Assembly: GCA_002327925.1 (NCBI GenBank)
Contig: DCVA01000024.1
Coordinates: forward strand, 132,453 to 196,452
Length of the DNA: 64,000 bases
Reading direction: 5' to 3'
From: Anaerolineales bacterium UBA2200
GTDB taxonomy: Bacteria; Chloroflexota; Anaerolineae; UBA2200
The notes under the pieces were generated by a model. It made no database searches. It was not told the DNA's origin and saw only the letters and a list, made by a program, of their open reading frames with translations. Of this stretch, positions 8,859-17,578 are shown in pieces. The translations under genes and the position numbers were made by a program. How positions within the stretch are numbered: position 1 is the stretch's first letter; each line of letters opens with the position of its first letter.

Positions 8859-9932
8859 ATGGCAATCCCAGAGACTATGACCGCCGCTGTTCTCTACGGC
8901 CCCAATGACCTCCGACTGCAACAGGTCCCCGTGCCCCGGCCCGGACCCGAGGAAGTGCTGCTGAAAGTCCACGCCTGCGCCATTTGCGGCACGGATCCCA
9001 AGGTGATCAGCGCGGAGTGGCCGTATCCGCTCCGCTATGGCGAGTTCACTCCCGGGCACGAGTACGCCGGAGAGATCGTAGCTGTCGGAAACAATGCCGG
9101 CAGCTGGAAGGCAGGAGACCGAGTCGCAGTCGAGGCGCACAAGGGATGTGGCAGGTGCGTGAACTGCATGCGTGGCCAATACACCAGCTGCCTCAACTAT
9201 GGCAAACCGGAGACGGGGCACCGCCACTATGGATTTACCACCAATGGCGGCTATGCCCAGTATGTGGTCAACCACATCAACACACTCTACGAGGTGCCCG
9301 ACAACCTGCCATACTGGGGCGCTGCCCTGGCAACAACTGCGGGTTGCGCGATGTTCGCCATCGAGAACGTTGGCGGCTTCATGGCTGGCGAGACTGTGGC
9401 AGTGCTCGGCCCTGGACCCATGGGCCTGATGGCGCTGCAGATCGTCAAAGCCCTGGGAGCGTCCAGGGTGTTCCTCACCGGGACGCGCCAGGAGCGCCTG
9501 GCAATCGGGAAGAAGTACGGAGCGGATGTGATCATTGATGTGACCAAGGAAGACCCGGTGGCCGTCGTCAGGCGCGAGACAGGCGGTCTGGGAGCCAATC
9601 TCGTCATCGAGGTGACCGGCGATCCGATCGCTGCCGCGCAGTCGATCGAGATGGCGGCAAAAGGCGGTCGGATCTCCTTCATCGGCGACCCACTCAAGCC
9701 GGCTCTGATGAACATCAAGAAATTCGTGCTCGACGACATGCGTGCCGCCGGTGTCCGAGGTGAGGGGCGCGCGAACTGCGCCCGCGCCATGGAGCTCTTC
9801 CGCATCGGCAAGCTTTCGGCAGAAGGCATAGTCAGTCACCGCTTCCCTCTCCGCGACATACACAAGGCACTGGATCTCTACATCAACCGAAGGGATGGGG
9901 CGATCAAGGTCGTACTCGAACCCCAGGCCTAG
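8859..9932 (+). CDS. Zinc-dependent alcohol/polyol dehydrogenase, copy 3 (divergent)
   Basis: A 357-residue medium-chain dehydrogenase related to the two before it but clearly more distant. Shared marks are AICGTDPK, GHEYAG, the structural-zinc run GCGRCVNCMRGQYTSC, the odd GHRHYGF motif and a dinucleotide turn GPGPMGLMALQ. ATG 8859 follows AGGAG at 8847-8851; the gene begins 16 bases after the regulator stop. Keeping three paralogues in one island suggests successive or parallel oxidations of related polyols or keto sugars, though that is inference. Confidence 0.9.
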   Translation: MAIPETMTAAVLYGPNDLRLQQVPVPRPGPEEVLLKVHACAICGTDPKVISAEWPYPLRYGEFTPGHEYAGEIVAVGNNAGSWKAGDRVAVEAHKGCGRCVNCMRGQYTSCLNYGKPETGHRHYGFTTNGGYAQYVVNHINTLYEVPDNLPYWGAALATTAGCAMFAIENVGGFMAGETVAVLGPGPMGLMALQIVKALGASRVFLTGTRQERLAIGKKYGADVIIDVTKEDPVAVVRRETGGLGANLVIEVTGDPIAAAQSIEMAAKGGRISFIGDPLKPALMNIKKFVLDDMRAAGVRGEGRANCARAMELFRIGKLSAEGIVSHRFPLRDIHKALDLYINRRDGAIKVVLEPQA

Positions 9933-9964
9933 TCACTACGGTCACAGGCAAGGAGGACTAGCAC

Positions 9965-11521
9965 ATGTCCATAGCTCCGCTGGTGAGGCTGACCAACATC
10001 ACCATGACCTTCCCGGGAGTACGCGCACTGCAAAACGTGAGCTTTGACCTGCTGCCGGGCGAAGTGCATGTGCTGTTGGGCGAGAACGGGGCGGGCAAAT
10101 CCACGCTCATGAAGGTACTCGCCGGCGCATACCAGCCTGACTCGGGCGAGATTGAGATCAAGGGCCACAAAGTGCGCCTGGCCAACCCTCAACATGCCCA
10201 GCAGCTCGGTGTGAGCACGATCTACCAGGAATTCAACCTGGTGCCGTACCTCAGCGTGGCCCAGAATATCTACCTGGGGCGTTACCCGAAGCGCCAGGCG
10301 CCGCTCGGCTTCCTCGTCGATCACAAGACCATGCGCGAGGATAGCCGCAAGGTCCTCAATTCACTCAACATGGACGTGGACCCGGCCAGCATCGTTGCCA
10401 CTCTGGGTGTAGCGCAGCAGCAGATGGTGGAGGTGGCCAAGGCACTCTCCATCGATGCCCAGGTGCTGATCATGGATGAGCCTACGGCAACGCTGACGGA
10501 CAGGGAGATCGAGAAGCTGTTCGCCATGATCAACCGACTGCGAGAGCGTGGGATGGGCATCATCTACATCTCGCACCGGCTGAACGAGGTGCACCAGGTT
10601 GGCGACCGCGTCACGGTTCTGCGTGACGGCCAGCTGGTCGACACCCGGGACGTCAAGGATCTCACGGTCGACCAGATGGTACACATGATGGTCGGACGAG
10701 ATATCAGCAACATGTTCCCGCGCACCTATCAGTGTCCAGGCGAAGAGGCTTTGCGCGTCAGGAACCTGAGTTCGGCGCGCAGCGGGCTCAAGGGAATCGA
10801 CCTGGTCCTGCACACAGGGGAGATTGTGGGCCTCGCCGGGCTGGTCGGTTCTGGTCGAACCGAGCTCGTTCGTGCGATCTTTGGCGCCGACCCCATCGAC
10901 TGTGGCGAGATCTTCCTGTTCGGCAACCGCGTCACCGGTCTTTCGCCCACCCAATTGGTGGATAAGGGCATGGGACTGCTTCCAGAGGACCGCAAGGCCA
11001 CGGGTCTGGCTCTCAAGCTGCCCGTGTCCGAGAACGTGGTCATGGCCAGCCTGCAAAAGCTCTTTCCCAATTCAGTGGTTGACTTGAACAAGGAACGTAC
11101 CGTGGTCGACAAGTACGTCAAGGACCTGCGCATCGCTACCCCTTCACAGAAGCGCCTGGTCCAGTTCCTGAGTGGCGGCACCCAGCAAAAGGTAGTGATG
11201 GCCAAGTGGCTCGCAACAGAATCTCGGGTGCTGATCTTTGACGAACCCACCCGGGGCATCGATGTGGGCGCCAAGGCCGAGATCCACGACTTTATGGACC
11301 GGCTCGTCGCGCAGGGTGCTGCCGTTCTGATGGTGTCATCCGACCTTCCGGAAGTACTTGGAATGAGCGACAGGGTCTATGTCATGCACGAGGGGGCTGT
11401 CGTGGGCGAATTCGCGCGGGATGACGCCAAAGCGGAGCGGGTGATTGCCTGTGCGATGGGCCGGGCAGAAGCTACCACACAGGACCAAGTCCAGGACGAC
11501 CAGTCGGGACGGGAGGCGTAG
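9965..11521 (+). CDS. Ribose-type sugar ABC transporter ATP-binding protein, second system
   Basis: A 518-residue RbsA/MglA-type protein with two ABC domains: GENGAGKST and VLIMDEPTA in the first half, GLVGSGRTE, LSGGTQQKV and VLIFDEPTRG in the second. AAGGAGG precedes ATG 9965. The C-terminal tail after about residue 500 is Gln/Asp-rich and probably unstructured. It is paralogous to the gene at 301, sharing the segment STIYQEFNLVP (VIYQEFNLVP there). It heads a complete transporter with two permeases and a lipoprotein receptor, with the next gene starting one base after its stop. Confidence 0.93.
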   Translation: MSIAPLVRLTNITMTFPGVRALQNVSFDLLPGEVHVLLGENGAGKSTLMKVLAGAYQPDSGEIEIKGHKVRLANPQHAQQLGVSTIYQEFNLVPYLSVAQNIYLGRYPKRQAPLGFLVDHKTMREDSRKVLNSLNMDVDPASIVATLGVAQQQMVEVAKALSIDAQVLIMDEPTATLTDREIEKLFAMINRLRERGMGIIYISHRLNEVHQVGDRVTVLRDGQLVDTRDVKDLTVDQMVHMMVGRDISNMFPRTYQCPGEEALRVRNLSSARSGLKGIDLVLHTGEIVGLAGLVGSGRTELVRAIFGADPIDCGEIFLFGNRVTGLSPTQLVDKGMGLLPEDRKATGLALKLPVSENVVMASLQKLFPNSVVDLNKERTVVDKYVKDLRIATPSQKRLVQFLSGGTQQKVVMAKWLATESRVLIFDEPTRGIDVGAKAEIHDFMDRLVAQGAAVLMVSSDLPEVLGMSDRVYVMHEGAVVGEFARDDAKAERVIACAMGRAEATTQDQVQDDQSGREA

Positions 11522-11522
11522 C

Positions 11523-12491
11523 ATGGAACAGACCTGTCAGCCCGTTCAGAAGAAGTGGTTCGACCGAGTGCCCCCCGTTCTGTGGGTGCTGAGCATCATC
11601 ATCATCTGGTTCGCCGTCGCCAGCCGTGGGAGCTTCTTCACCATCCCGAACTTTCTCAACATTGCGGTTCAGGGTTCTGTGCTCCTGATCCTGTCATTAG
11701 GCGCCACGTGCGTGATCCTGACTGAGGGAATCGACCTCTCTCTGGGCTCGATCCTCACGCTGGGAGGCGTCATAGCGGTGCTGGCTATGTATCGTGGTGT
11801 CCCGGCCATTCCGGCTATGCTCGCAGGCGTCGCATCCGGCTTCCTCTGTGGCGCGATCACCGGGCTGCTCATCGCTCGCGGGCGCCTGCCGCCCTTCATC
11901 GCCACACTGGGCATGTCCGGCCTGGCCGCTGGCGCGGCGGTCGTGATGACGAATGCCTCATCCATCTATGCAGACCCTCCTGCATTTGTCTTCTTCGGGA
12001 GCGGCCGTCTTTTTGGCGTCGTCCCAATGCCCATCGTAGTGGCAGCCTTGACCTTTGGTGTCGTCTACGTAATCCTCTACCATACTCCCTTCGGGCACTA
12101 CATCTTTTCCCTTGGTGGAAACGAGGCAGGTGCTGCGCTATCAGGCGTAAACACGGTTCTATGGAAGTTCATGACCTACTTAATGGCTGGCGGGCTGGGC
12201 GGCGTGGCCGGCGTGCTCATGGCCTCCCGTTTGCATGCGGCTGAGCCAACTATCGGCTTGCGCTGGGAGTTCGACGCCATCGCGGCGACCATCATTGGTG
12301 GAACTTCGTTCGAAAAAGGACGGGGCGGCATCAGAGGCACAGTGCTCGGTGTGCTGTTGCTGGCTGTGATGCGAAACGGGCTGAACGTGATCGGCATCCG
12401 CCCTGTCTATCAGGCCGTAATTCTTGGCGCGGTGCTGATTATCGCGATCATCTTTGACGTGCTGATGAAGAAGAGGCAGGAGGGACTATAG
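11523..12491 (+). CDS. Ribose-type sugar ABC transporter permease A
   Basis: A 322-residue membrane protein of the BPD_transp_2 family with about eight to ten hydrophobic helices. Family marks are TEGIDLSLGSILTLGG and GGNEAGAALSGVN, and the C-terminal GGTSFEKGRGGIRGTVLG. ATG 11523 is separated by one base from the ATPase stop, and the stop touches the next permease start, so the three genes are probably translationally coupled. Two permeases in one ribose-type system imply a heterodimeric channel, which is less usual than the homodimer of RbsC. Confidence 0.92.
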   Translation: MEQTCQPVQKKWFDRVPPVLWVLSIIIIWFAVASRGSFFTIPNFLNIAVQGSVLLILSLGATCVILTEGIDLSLGSILTLGGVIAVLAMYRGVPAIPAMLAGVASGFLCGAITGLLIARGRLPPFIATLGMSGLAAGAAVVMTNASSIYADPPAFVFFGSGRLFGVVPMPIVVAALTFGVVYVILYHTPFGHYIFSLGGNEAGAALSGVNTVLWKFMTYLMAGGLGGVAGVLMASRLHAAEPTIGLRWEFDAIAATIIGGTSFEKGRGGIRGTVLGVLLLAVMRNGLNVIGIRPVYQAVILGAVLIIAIIFDVLMKKRQEGL

Positions 12492-13472
12492 ATGGAGAAC
12501 ACAATCCCGGCCAAGGCCGAAAGTCGCCCGGTACTGGCCGAGTTCGTCTCGCGCTTTTCACGGCTGTTCATGCTGGTTCTCCTGTGCGTTGCGTTGGCCA
12601 TTGTGGCCCCCGGGTTCTTCCGGATCTCGAACCTGCTGAACGTCTTCCGCTCAACCAGTCTGCTGGCGATCCTGGCCATCGGCCAGACGATCATCGTGCT
12701 CACTGGCGGCATCGATCTATCGATGGGAACAGTGGCTACCCTCGCGGCCATCGTGACAGCATGGCTGATGGATCGCGCCGCTGTGCCCGTCCCCATGGCG
12801 ATGGCCGCAGGAATGGCCATCGGAGCCCTGGCAGGCAGTGCCAATGGGATGATGCGCGCTTACATCGGCCTGCCGACCTTCGTTGCCACCTACGGCACCC
12901 AGTGGATGGCCATCGGTTTCGCTGTAGTGATGCTGGGAGGGTACAACATCTACGGCTTTTCGCCGGCCTTCCGGTTCTTCGGTATTGGCCGCGTGGCCGG
13001 GATTCCCGTCCCCATCTTCCTCCTGCTGATCATCTGGGTACTGACCTGGCTGGTGCTCAACCGAACCACATTTGGCCGAAGACTATACGCCACGGGGGCA
13101 AATCGTGAGGCAGCGCGTCTCTCAGGCATCGATACGCGCAAGGTGCTGATGCAGGCCCATATCCTCAGTGGCATCTACGCTGGCTTCTCCGGCGTATTAA
13201 TGGCCTCGCTGCTGAACTCAGGCGAGGCGGGCATGTCCGACCAGCAACTGCTGCCAGCCATCGCAGCGGTCGTTGTCGGGGGCGCCTCGCTACGCGGCGG
13301 GCAGGGAGGAATCCTTGGCGCCGTCATCGGTGCTCTGATTATGACCCTCATCGGCAATGGAATGAATCTGATGGGGCTTTCATCAAACTGGCAGGGGATC
13401 GTGCAGGGTCTTGTCATCCTGGGCGCGGTGCTTCTCGATCAGTGGAGCCGCAGGTTGCTTGGCCAAGAGTAG
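12492..13472 (+). CDS. Ribose-type sugar ABC transporter permease B
   Basis: A 326-residue membrane protein related to the previous gene, starting on the base after its stop codon. It carries TGGIDLSMGTVATLAA, GANREAARLSGID and GGASLRGGQGGILGAVIG, all typical of RbsC-like permeases. It is not a near copy of permease A, so the two likely form a heterodimer. 145 bases separate it from the receptor gene, including an AGGAGGAGA ribosome binding site just before 13618. Confidence 0.92.
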   Translation: MENTIPAKAESRPVLAEFVSRFSRLFMLVLLCVALAIVAPGFFRISNLLNVFRSTSLLAILAIGQTIIVLTGGIDLSMGTVATLAAIVTAWLMDRAAVPVPMAMAAGMAIGALAGSANGMMRAYIGLPTFVATYGTQWMAIGFAVVMLGGYNIYGFSPAFRFFGIGRVAGIPVPIFLLLIIWVLTWLVLNRTTFGRRLYATGANREAARLSGIDTRKVLMQAHILSGIYAGFSGVLMASLLNSGEAGMSDQQLLPAIAAVVVGGASLRGGQGGILGAVIGALIMTLIGNGMNLMGLSSNWQGIVQGLVILGAVLLDQWSRRLLGQE

Positions 13473-13617
13473 TTCGGCGTGAATCGCCCCGCCAGAGGGC
13501 TGAGGTCGGCTTTCACGTTTGCAAAGGGAGGTGAGCCAGCAAGGAACCTGGACCGCATTCAGATGTACGCAGAACCGTTCGTGAACGCAGATACTTCAAA
13601 CAGGAGGAGATACCATT

Positions 13618-14682
13618 ATGTCACGCTTCACCAAGTCAGTTCTGTTGGCCCTGAGCCTGATCATCGCTCTCGGCTCTCTGGCCGCGTGCGCGCCCACGGC
13701 CACCCCCACTCCGGTCACCATTATCAAGGAAGTGGAGAAGGAAAAGGTCGTCGTGATCACGGCCACCCCGCCGCCCGTCGTCGACCTGACCCCGGTCTAT
13801 GATTTTGACCCGACCGTCACGGCCGCCAAGAAGTACAAGATCGCCGTCGTGCTCAAGAACTTTACCAACCCCTTCTGGCTGACCCACCAGCGGTGGGCAC
13901 TGAAGGCCGGCGAGGACTTTGGCGTGGAGGTAACCGTGCTCGCGCCAAGCAACCCGGACAACGTGGAAGAGCAGATCCGCATCGTCGAAGACCTGATCCA
14001 GAAGGGCGTTGACGGCGTGGTGCTCGCTCCCGCTAACACCACGGCCATCGCCACCGCTGTTCAGAAGCTGAACGCTGCCAAGATCCCGGTGATCTACGAC
14101 AACACCCGCGGCAGCGGCGGCGACTATGTGTGCTATATCGGCGCCGACAACATCCTCGTTGGCAAGACCGTGGCCGAGGGCGCTGTGCAGGCCATCGGCG
14201 ATAAGGGCAAGATTCTGATCCTGGAAGGTTTCCCGGGACAGCAGACCGCTGACGATCGCCGCAAGGGCATGAACGACTTCCTTACCGCCTACACCGGCAT
14301 CGAAGTGGCCTCGCAGACCGCGCACTGGCGCCGTCTGGAAGGCATGCAGGTCACAGAGAATACCCTGCAGCGCTGGCCCGACCTGAACGCGGTCATCGGC
14401 GCATCGGGCGAAATGGTGCTTGGTGCCATCGAGGCCATCAAGTCGGCCGGCATCCCCAACGACAAGATCGTTACGGGCGGCGTTGACGTCTATCCCGACA
14501 TCGTCAAGGCCCTCAAGGCTGGCGAGATGGACTTTACCATTTCGCAGGCCCCGCAGAAGCAGGCCTACTGGTCTGTGGCGGCGATGATCATGCACCTGAA
14601 CGGCCAGACCGTACCGAAGGAAATCCGCACCCCCACCGCCATCGTGACCGTGGCGAACGCCGACGAGTTCGTCGAGGAATAG
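13618..14682 (+). CDS. Sugar ABC transporter substrate-binding lipoprotein
   Basis: A 354-residue receptor. Residues 1-24 are a lipoprotein signal ending in LAAC, so Cys24 would be lipidated and the protein tethered outside the cell membrane. A Thr/Pro and charged spacer (ATPTPVTIIKEVEKEK) lifts the binding domain. The rest is a type 1 (RbsB-like) sugar-binding fold with YKIAVVLKNFTNPFW at its first strand and GVDGVVLAPANTTAIA in the first lobe. The strong ribosome binding site matches a need for excess receptor. It belongs with the ATPase and two permeases just upstream. The ligand is unknown. Confidence 0.93.
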   Translation: MSRFTKSVLLALSLIIALGSLAACAPTATPTPVTIIKEVEKEKVVVITATPPPVVDLTPVYDFDPTVTAAKKYKIAVVLKNFTNPFWLTHQRWALKAGEDFGVEVTVLAPSNPDNVEEQIRIVEDLIQKGVDGVVLAPANTTAIATAVQKLNAAKIPVIYDNTRGSGGDYVCYIGADNILVGKTVAEGAVQAIGDKGKILILEGFPGQQTADDRRKGMNDFLTAYTGIEVASQTAHWRRLEGMQVTENTLQRWPDLNAVIGASGEMVLGAIEAIKSAGIPNDKIVTGGVDVYPDIVKALKAGEMDFTISQAPQKQAYWSVAAMIMHLNGQTVPKEIRTPTAIVTVANADEFVEE

Positions 14683-14841
14683 GTCAACTCAGCTCGCCTC
14701 TGCGAAGATTGAGTTGATAAATCAGGTCTCACCGAACATCGGTAGACCCCAGTAACTGAAACCAGGGGTGCCTGACGCCACCGTGTCACGTTCTGGCACT
14801 GTGGCGCGCAGGCCCCCTGGAACTTGAGAGGACGGGAGATA

Positions 14842-15849
14842 ATGCCAGGCAAAGACTACCCGCAAACCTGGGCCGAGATCCGCAGCATCAGCTATGAAGT
14901 CTTCAGGCAGAAGAAGCCCACCCGCGCGGACGTCTGGGTCGATGCGGGCGGCGGCGCGGAGACTGGCACGACAATGCGCTACCAGCGCCAGGTGCTGGAC
15001 AGCATTCACCTGCGAATGAACGCCATCCATGACATCCGTGAGGTCAACCTGGCGACTAGTTTCCTGGACCAGGACATCAAGCTACCCATTGTGATTGCCC
15101 CTATGTCCACCCACATCTCGGGTTTTGTGGACAAGCCCTTTGCCGAGCTGGGCAAGGGAGCCGCTTCTGCAGGAGTCGTGGGTTCGGTTGGCTTCCCCAG
15201 CTCACGCGATCAGCACCAGGACATGCTTGCTGCGGGCGCGCCTACATTCAAAATCATCAAGTGCCTGCGCGATCGAGAGCAGTTGATCAAAGAGCTCCAG
15301 CAGGCGGACCAGGACGGCTGCTTTGCCGTCGGCGTGGACATCGATTCTGCCGCCGGTCTCAAGCCGGGCGGCGACGAGCGCCGTTACGAGGACTTTTCAG
15401 CGTTCCCGAGTGTTCAGGAACTGGCGGAGATGCGAGGCGCCACCAAGCTGCCTTTTATCGTCAAGGGCGTCATGTCGGTGATGGACGCCGTATCTTCAGT
15501 GCAAGCTGGTGCAGATCTGATTGTCGTGTCAAGCCACGGCGGTTTTGCCCTGGACTATGGCGAGGCTCCAGCCGAGGTCATGCCGGAGATCGTCGCCGCC
15601 GTAGGCGACAAGGTGGAAATCTGGATGGACAGCGGCATTCGCCGGGGCACGGACGTGCTCAAAGCTCTGGCGTTGGGAGCCCGTGGGATCCTCATCGGAC
15701 GGCTGGCGCTCTGGGGGCTGGCCCTGGATGGCGGGGATGGGGTTGCCCATGTCGTCGACTTGCTTGGAGCTGAGCTCAGACGCGCCATGCTTCTCACCGG
15801 AACAGAGACAGTCACCGGGGTCTCGCCGGACATTCTCGTCTATTCCTAG
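14842..15849 (+). CDS. FMN-dependent alpha-hydroxyacid dehydrogenase-like protein
   Basis: A 335-residue TIM-barrel flavoprotein of the glycolate oxidase/lactate dehydrogenase family. Conserved parts are PIVIAPMS, LPFIVKGVMSVMDA (flavin-contacting Lys), and the FMN phosphate region DSGIRRGTDVLKALALGAR. The active-site His is present in SSHGGFALD near residue 231, but the substrate-carboxylate Arg normally three residues after it (HGxRQ) is Phe, and the first substrate Arg region is also altered. It may therefore act on a substrate that is not a simple 2-hydroxyacid. ATG 14842 follows GGGAG. It lies between the receptor and the second M24 gene. Confidence 0.85.
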   Translation: MPGKDYPQTWAEIRSISYEVFRQKKPTRADVWVDAGGGAETGTTMRYQRQVLDSIHLRMNAIHDIREVNLATSFLDQDIKLPIVIAPMSTHISGFVDKPFAELGKGAASAGVVGSVGFPSSRDQHQDMLAAGAPTFKIIKCLRDREQLIKELQQADQDGCFAVGVDIDSAAGLKPGGDERRYEDFSAFPSVQELAEMRGATKLPFIVKGVMSVMDAVSSVQAGADLIVVSSHGGFALDYGEAPAEVMPEIVAAVGDKVEIWMDSGIRRGTDVLKALALGARGILIGRLALWGLALDGGDGVAHVVDLLGAELRRAMLLTGTETVTGVSPDILVYS

Positions 15850-15888
15850 CCTCTCGGAGGCTACTAATCCAACATAAGGAGGGCTCAC

Positions 15889-17076
15889 GTGTTTCGAGGT
15901 CGAGATGAGTTTCGTATCAAGAGGATGAAGGATCAGATGCGTGCGGAGGGGATCGACTACCTGATCACCCGCATCGCCGAGAACGTGCTTTATACCACAG
16001 GCTACTGGCCCATCTTTGGCGCGTCGATGGCTGTTGTGCCGCTGGAGGACGAGCCGACCATCTTCTTCGTGGAAGGCGAGCAGGAATTCGTAGCTGATTC
16101 CTGGGTCAAGGACACCCGTGCCTACAAGTTCTTCAATCTGCAGCAAATGGCCAACCCCACGCGCGATTTTTCCAAGATGCTCAAGGACCTCTGGAAGGAA
16201 AAGGGCTACAACCTCAAGGGTACCATAGGTTATGAGGCCAGTTTTGAGCTTGTTGCGGCGAACAACGTCTCCGCAGAGTCGCGCGTACCCACTCAGTGCA
16301 GCTTTGAGATGCTTTTTGGCGCTTTTCCGGATGCCAAGTTCGTGGATGCATCCAACGCCTTACGCAAGGCTCGCATCGTCAAGTCCCCGCTGGAGGTTGA
16401 GCTGATCCGGACCGCCTGCGATGTGGGCGCCTTTGGCTACGTAGCCGGTCGTGAGTTGATGATCCCCGGGGTGAGCGAAGCCGAAGTGTCCGGCGCGGTC
16501 GAAGGCCGAATGTACGGCAAGGGCGTCGGGTACAACGGCGTGCGACGCGCCCGCGGCTATTGCTTCGCCATGTCCGGCCCCAACTCGGCCATATCCTGGC
16601 GGCCGTTCTGCATCGCCAGTGCGCGCAAGCTCGAGAGGGGTGATGTCGTACTGCTGGAGCTGGACGGCTTCACCGATGGCTACTTCTTCGACCTGACCCG
16701 CACAATGTCCGTAGGCGACCCCACTCCGCGGGCCCAAGAGATCTGGGGCATCGTCAACGAGGCGGTCGATGCTGCGCTCAAGATCATCAAGCCAGGCACG
16801 CCGGCCAGCGAGCTGAACCGCGTCGCGCAGCAGGTCATCATTGACCGAGGCCACGGTGCGCATTTCGTGCACCACGTCGGACACGGAGTGGGCCTGCAGT
16901 TCCACGAGCCGCCCACACTGCATCCGGAAAGCAAAGAGCTGCTCGAAGAGGGAATGACCTTTGCCGTCGAGCCGGCCATCTATATCCAGGGTTGGGGTGG
17001 CGTACGCATCGAAGAGAACGTCGTCGTTACCAAGGACGGCTATCAGAGCCTCTGCGCCTACACCCGCAGCCTGTAG
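15889..17076 (+). CDS. M24-family (creatinase/prolidase fold) metallohydrolase, copy 2
   Basis: A 395-residue paralogue of the gene at 2806, the same length and alike throughout (both begin R-G-R-D-E and share YTTGYWPIFGASMAVVP-type wording). Metal-site motifs GHGVGLQFHEPP, AVEPA and RIEENVVVT are present; the first-ligand position again reads Glu in LLELDGFTDGYFFD. GTG 15889 follows AAGGAGGG. Each of the two ABC transporters in this island is thus paired with one such enzyme, which suggests the enzymes act on the imported compounds. Whether they are peptidases or creatinase-like C-N hydrolases cannot be decided here. Confidence 0.85.
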   Translation: MFRGRDEFRIKRMKDQMRAEGIDYLITRIAENVLYTTGYWPIFGASMAVVPLEDEPTIFFVEGEQEFVADSWVKDTRAYKFFNLQQMANPTRDFSKMLKDLWKEKGYNLKGTIGYEASFELVAANNVSAESRVPTQCSFEMLFGAFPDAKFVDASNALRKARIVKSPLEVELIRTACDVGAFGYVAGRELMIPGVSEAEVSGAVEGRMYGKGVGYNGVRRARGYCFAMSGPNSAISWRPFCIASARKLERGDVVLLELDGFTDGYFFDLTRTMSVGDPTPRAQEIWGIVNEAVDAALKIIKPGTPASELNRVAQQVIIDRGHGAHFVHHVGHGVGLQFHEPPTLHPESKELLEEGMTFAVEPAIYIQGWGGVRIEENVVVTKDGYQSLCAYTRSL

Positions 17077-17097
17077 GACGCCCGAGTTACACTACCG

Positions 17098-17173
17098 GGA
17101 CTCTGAGCCGGTCTGCCCGAGGAACCAGGGTCGGATCGCAACCTGCGTTCGTCGGAAGGCTGGCTCAGAGTCC
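17098..17173 (+). promoter_or_regulatory. Long inverted repeat in the leader of the cupin gene
   Basis: GGACTCTGAGCC at 17098-17109 and GGCTCAGAGTCC at 17162-17173 are perfect 12-base complements, and pairing continues inward for about five more positions with two G-U pairs. The enclosed 40 or so bases are GC-rich and could fold further. It ends just before the cupin ribosome binding site (AAAGGAG). It could be an mRNA processing or attenuation element, or a structured RNA; no T-run follows. Confidence 0.5.
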
Positions 17174-17193
17174 GTCTGAAAGGAGTTTTCTCT

Positions 17194-17574
17194 ATGCCCG
17201 TACGTGTTGCCTCTCTGGAGAACACACCCGTCCAGCAGCTCCCGGGCCGCAATCTGCAGTGGTTGGTTACCCCGGATACGCTGGGCGTCGAGAAGATCGG
17301 CATTGCGATCATGAACTGCCCGGCTCATTCGACCGTTCGCCCCTTGCACGGTCACAGGGACACGGAAGAAGTGCTGTTGATTCTGGGCGGTCAGGGAGAG
17401 GCGTGGGTCGATGGGGAGACCGCATGCTTCAAGATGGGTGACGCAGTCCTGCTGCCGGCCAACTCAAAACATATGGTTCGCAATACAGGCGACGAGCCCT
17501 TGATCACTGCATCCATCTTTTCTCCGCCTACTACCCCCACCTCGTACATCCTTCACGAGTCGGGCGGCTGGTGA
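17194..17574 (+). CDS. Single-domain cupin protein
   Basis: A 126-residue beta-barrel protein with both cupin motifs: PLHGHRDTEEVLLILGG supplies two His and a Glu, and ANSKHMVRNTG supplies the last His, so a metal site is intact. Small cupins act as isomerases, lyases, dioxygenases or ligand sensors. AAAGGAG precedes ATG 17194. It stands between the second M24 enzyme and the EamA permeases. A sugar-isomerase or auxiliary role in the cluster pathway is possible; the reaction cannot be assigned. Confidence 0.85.
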   Translation: MPVRVASLENTPVQQLPGRNLQWLVTPDTLGVEKIGIAIMNCPAHSTVRPLHGHRDTEEVLLILGGQGEAWVDGETACFKMGDAVLLPANSKHMVRNTGDEPLITASIFSPPTTPTSYILHESGGW

Positions 17575-17578
17575 GACC

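Noticed and set aside
8781..9863. 360-codon minus-strand frame opposite the third dehydrogenase
   Set aside because: Pure shadow of a clear zinc dehydrogenase.
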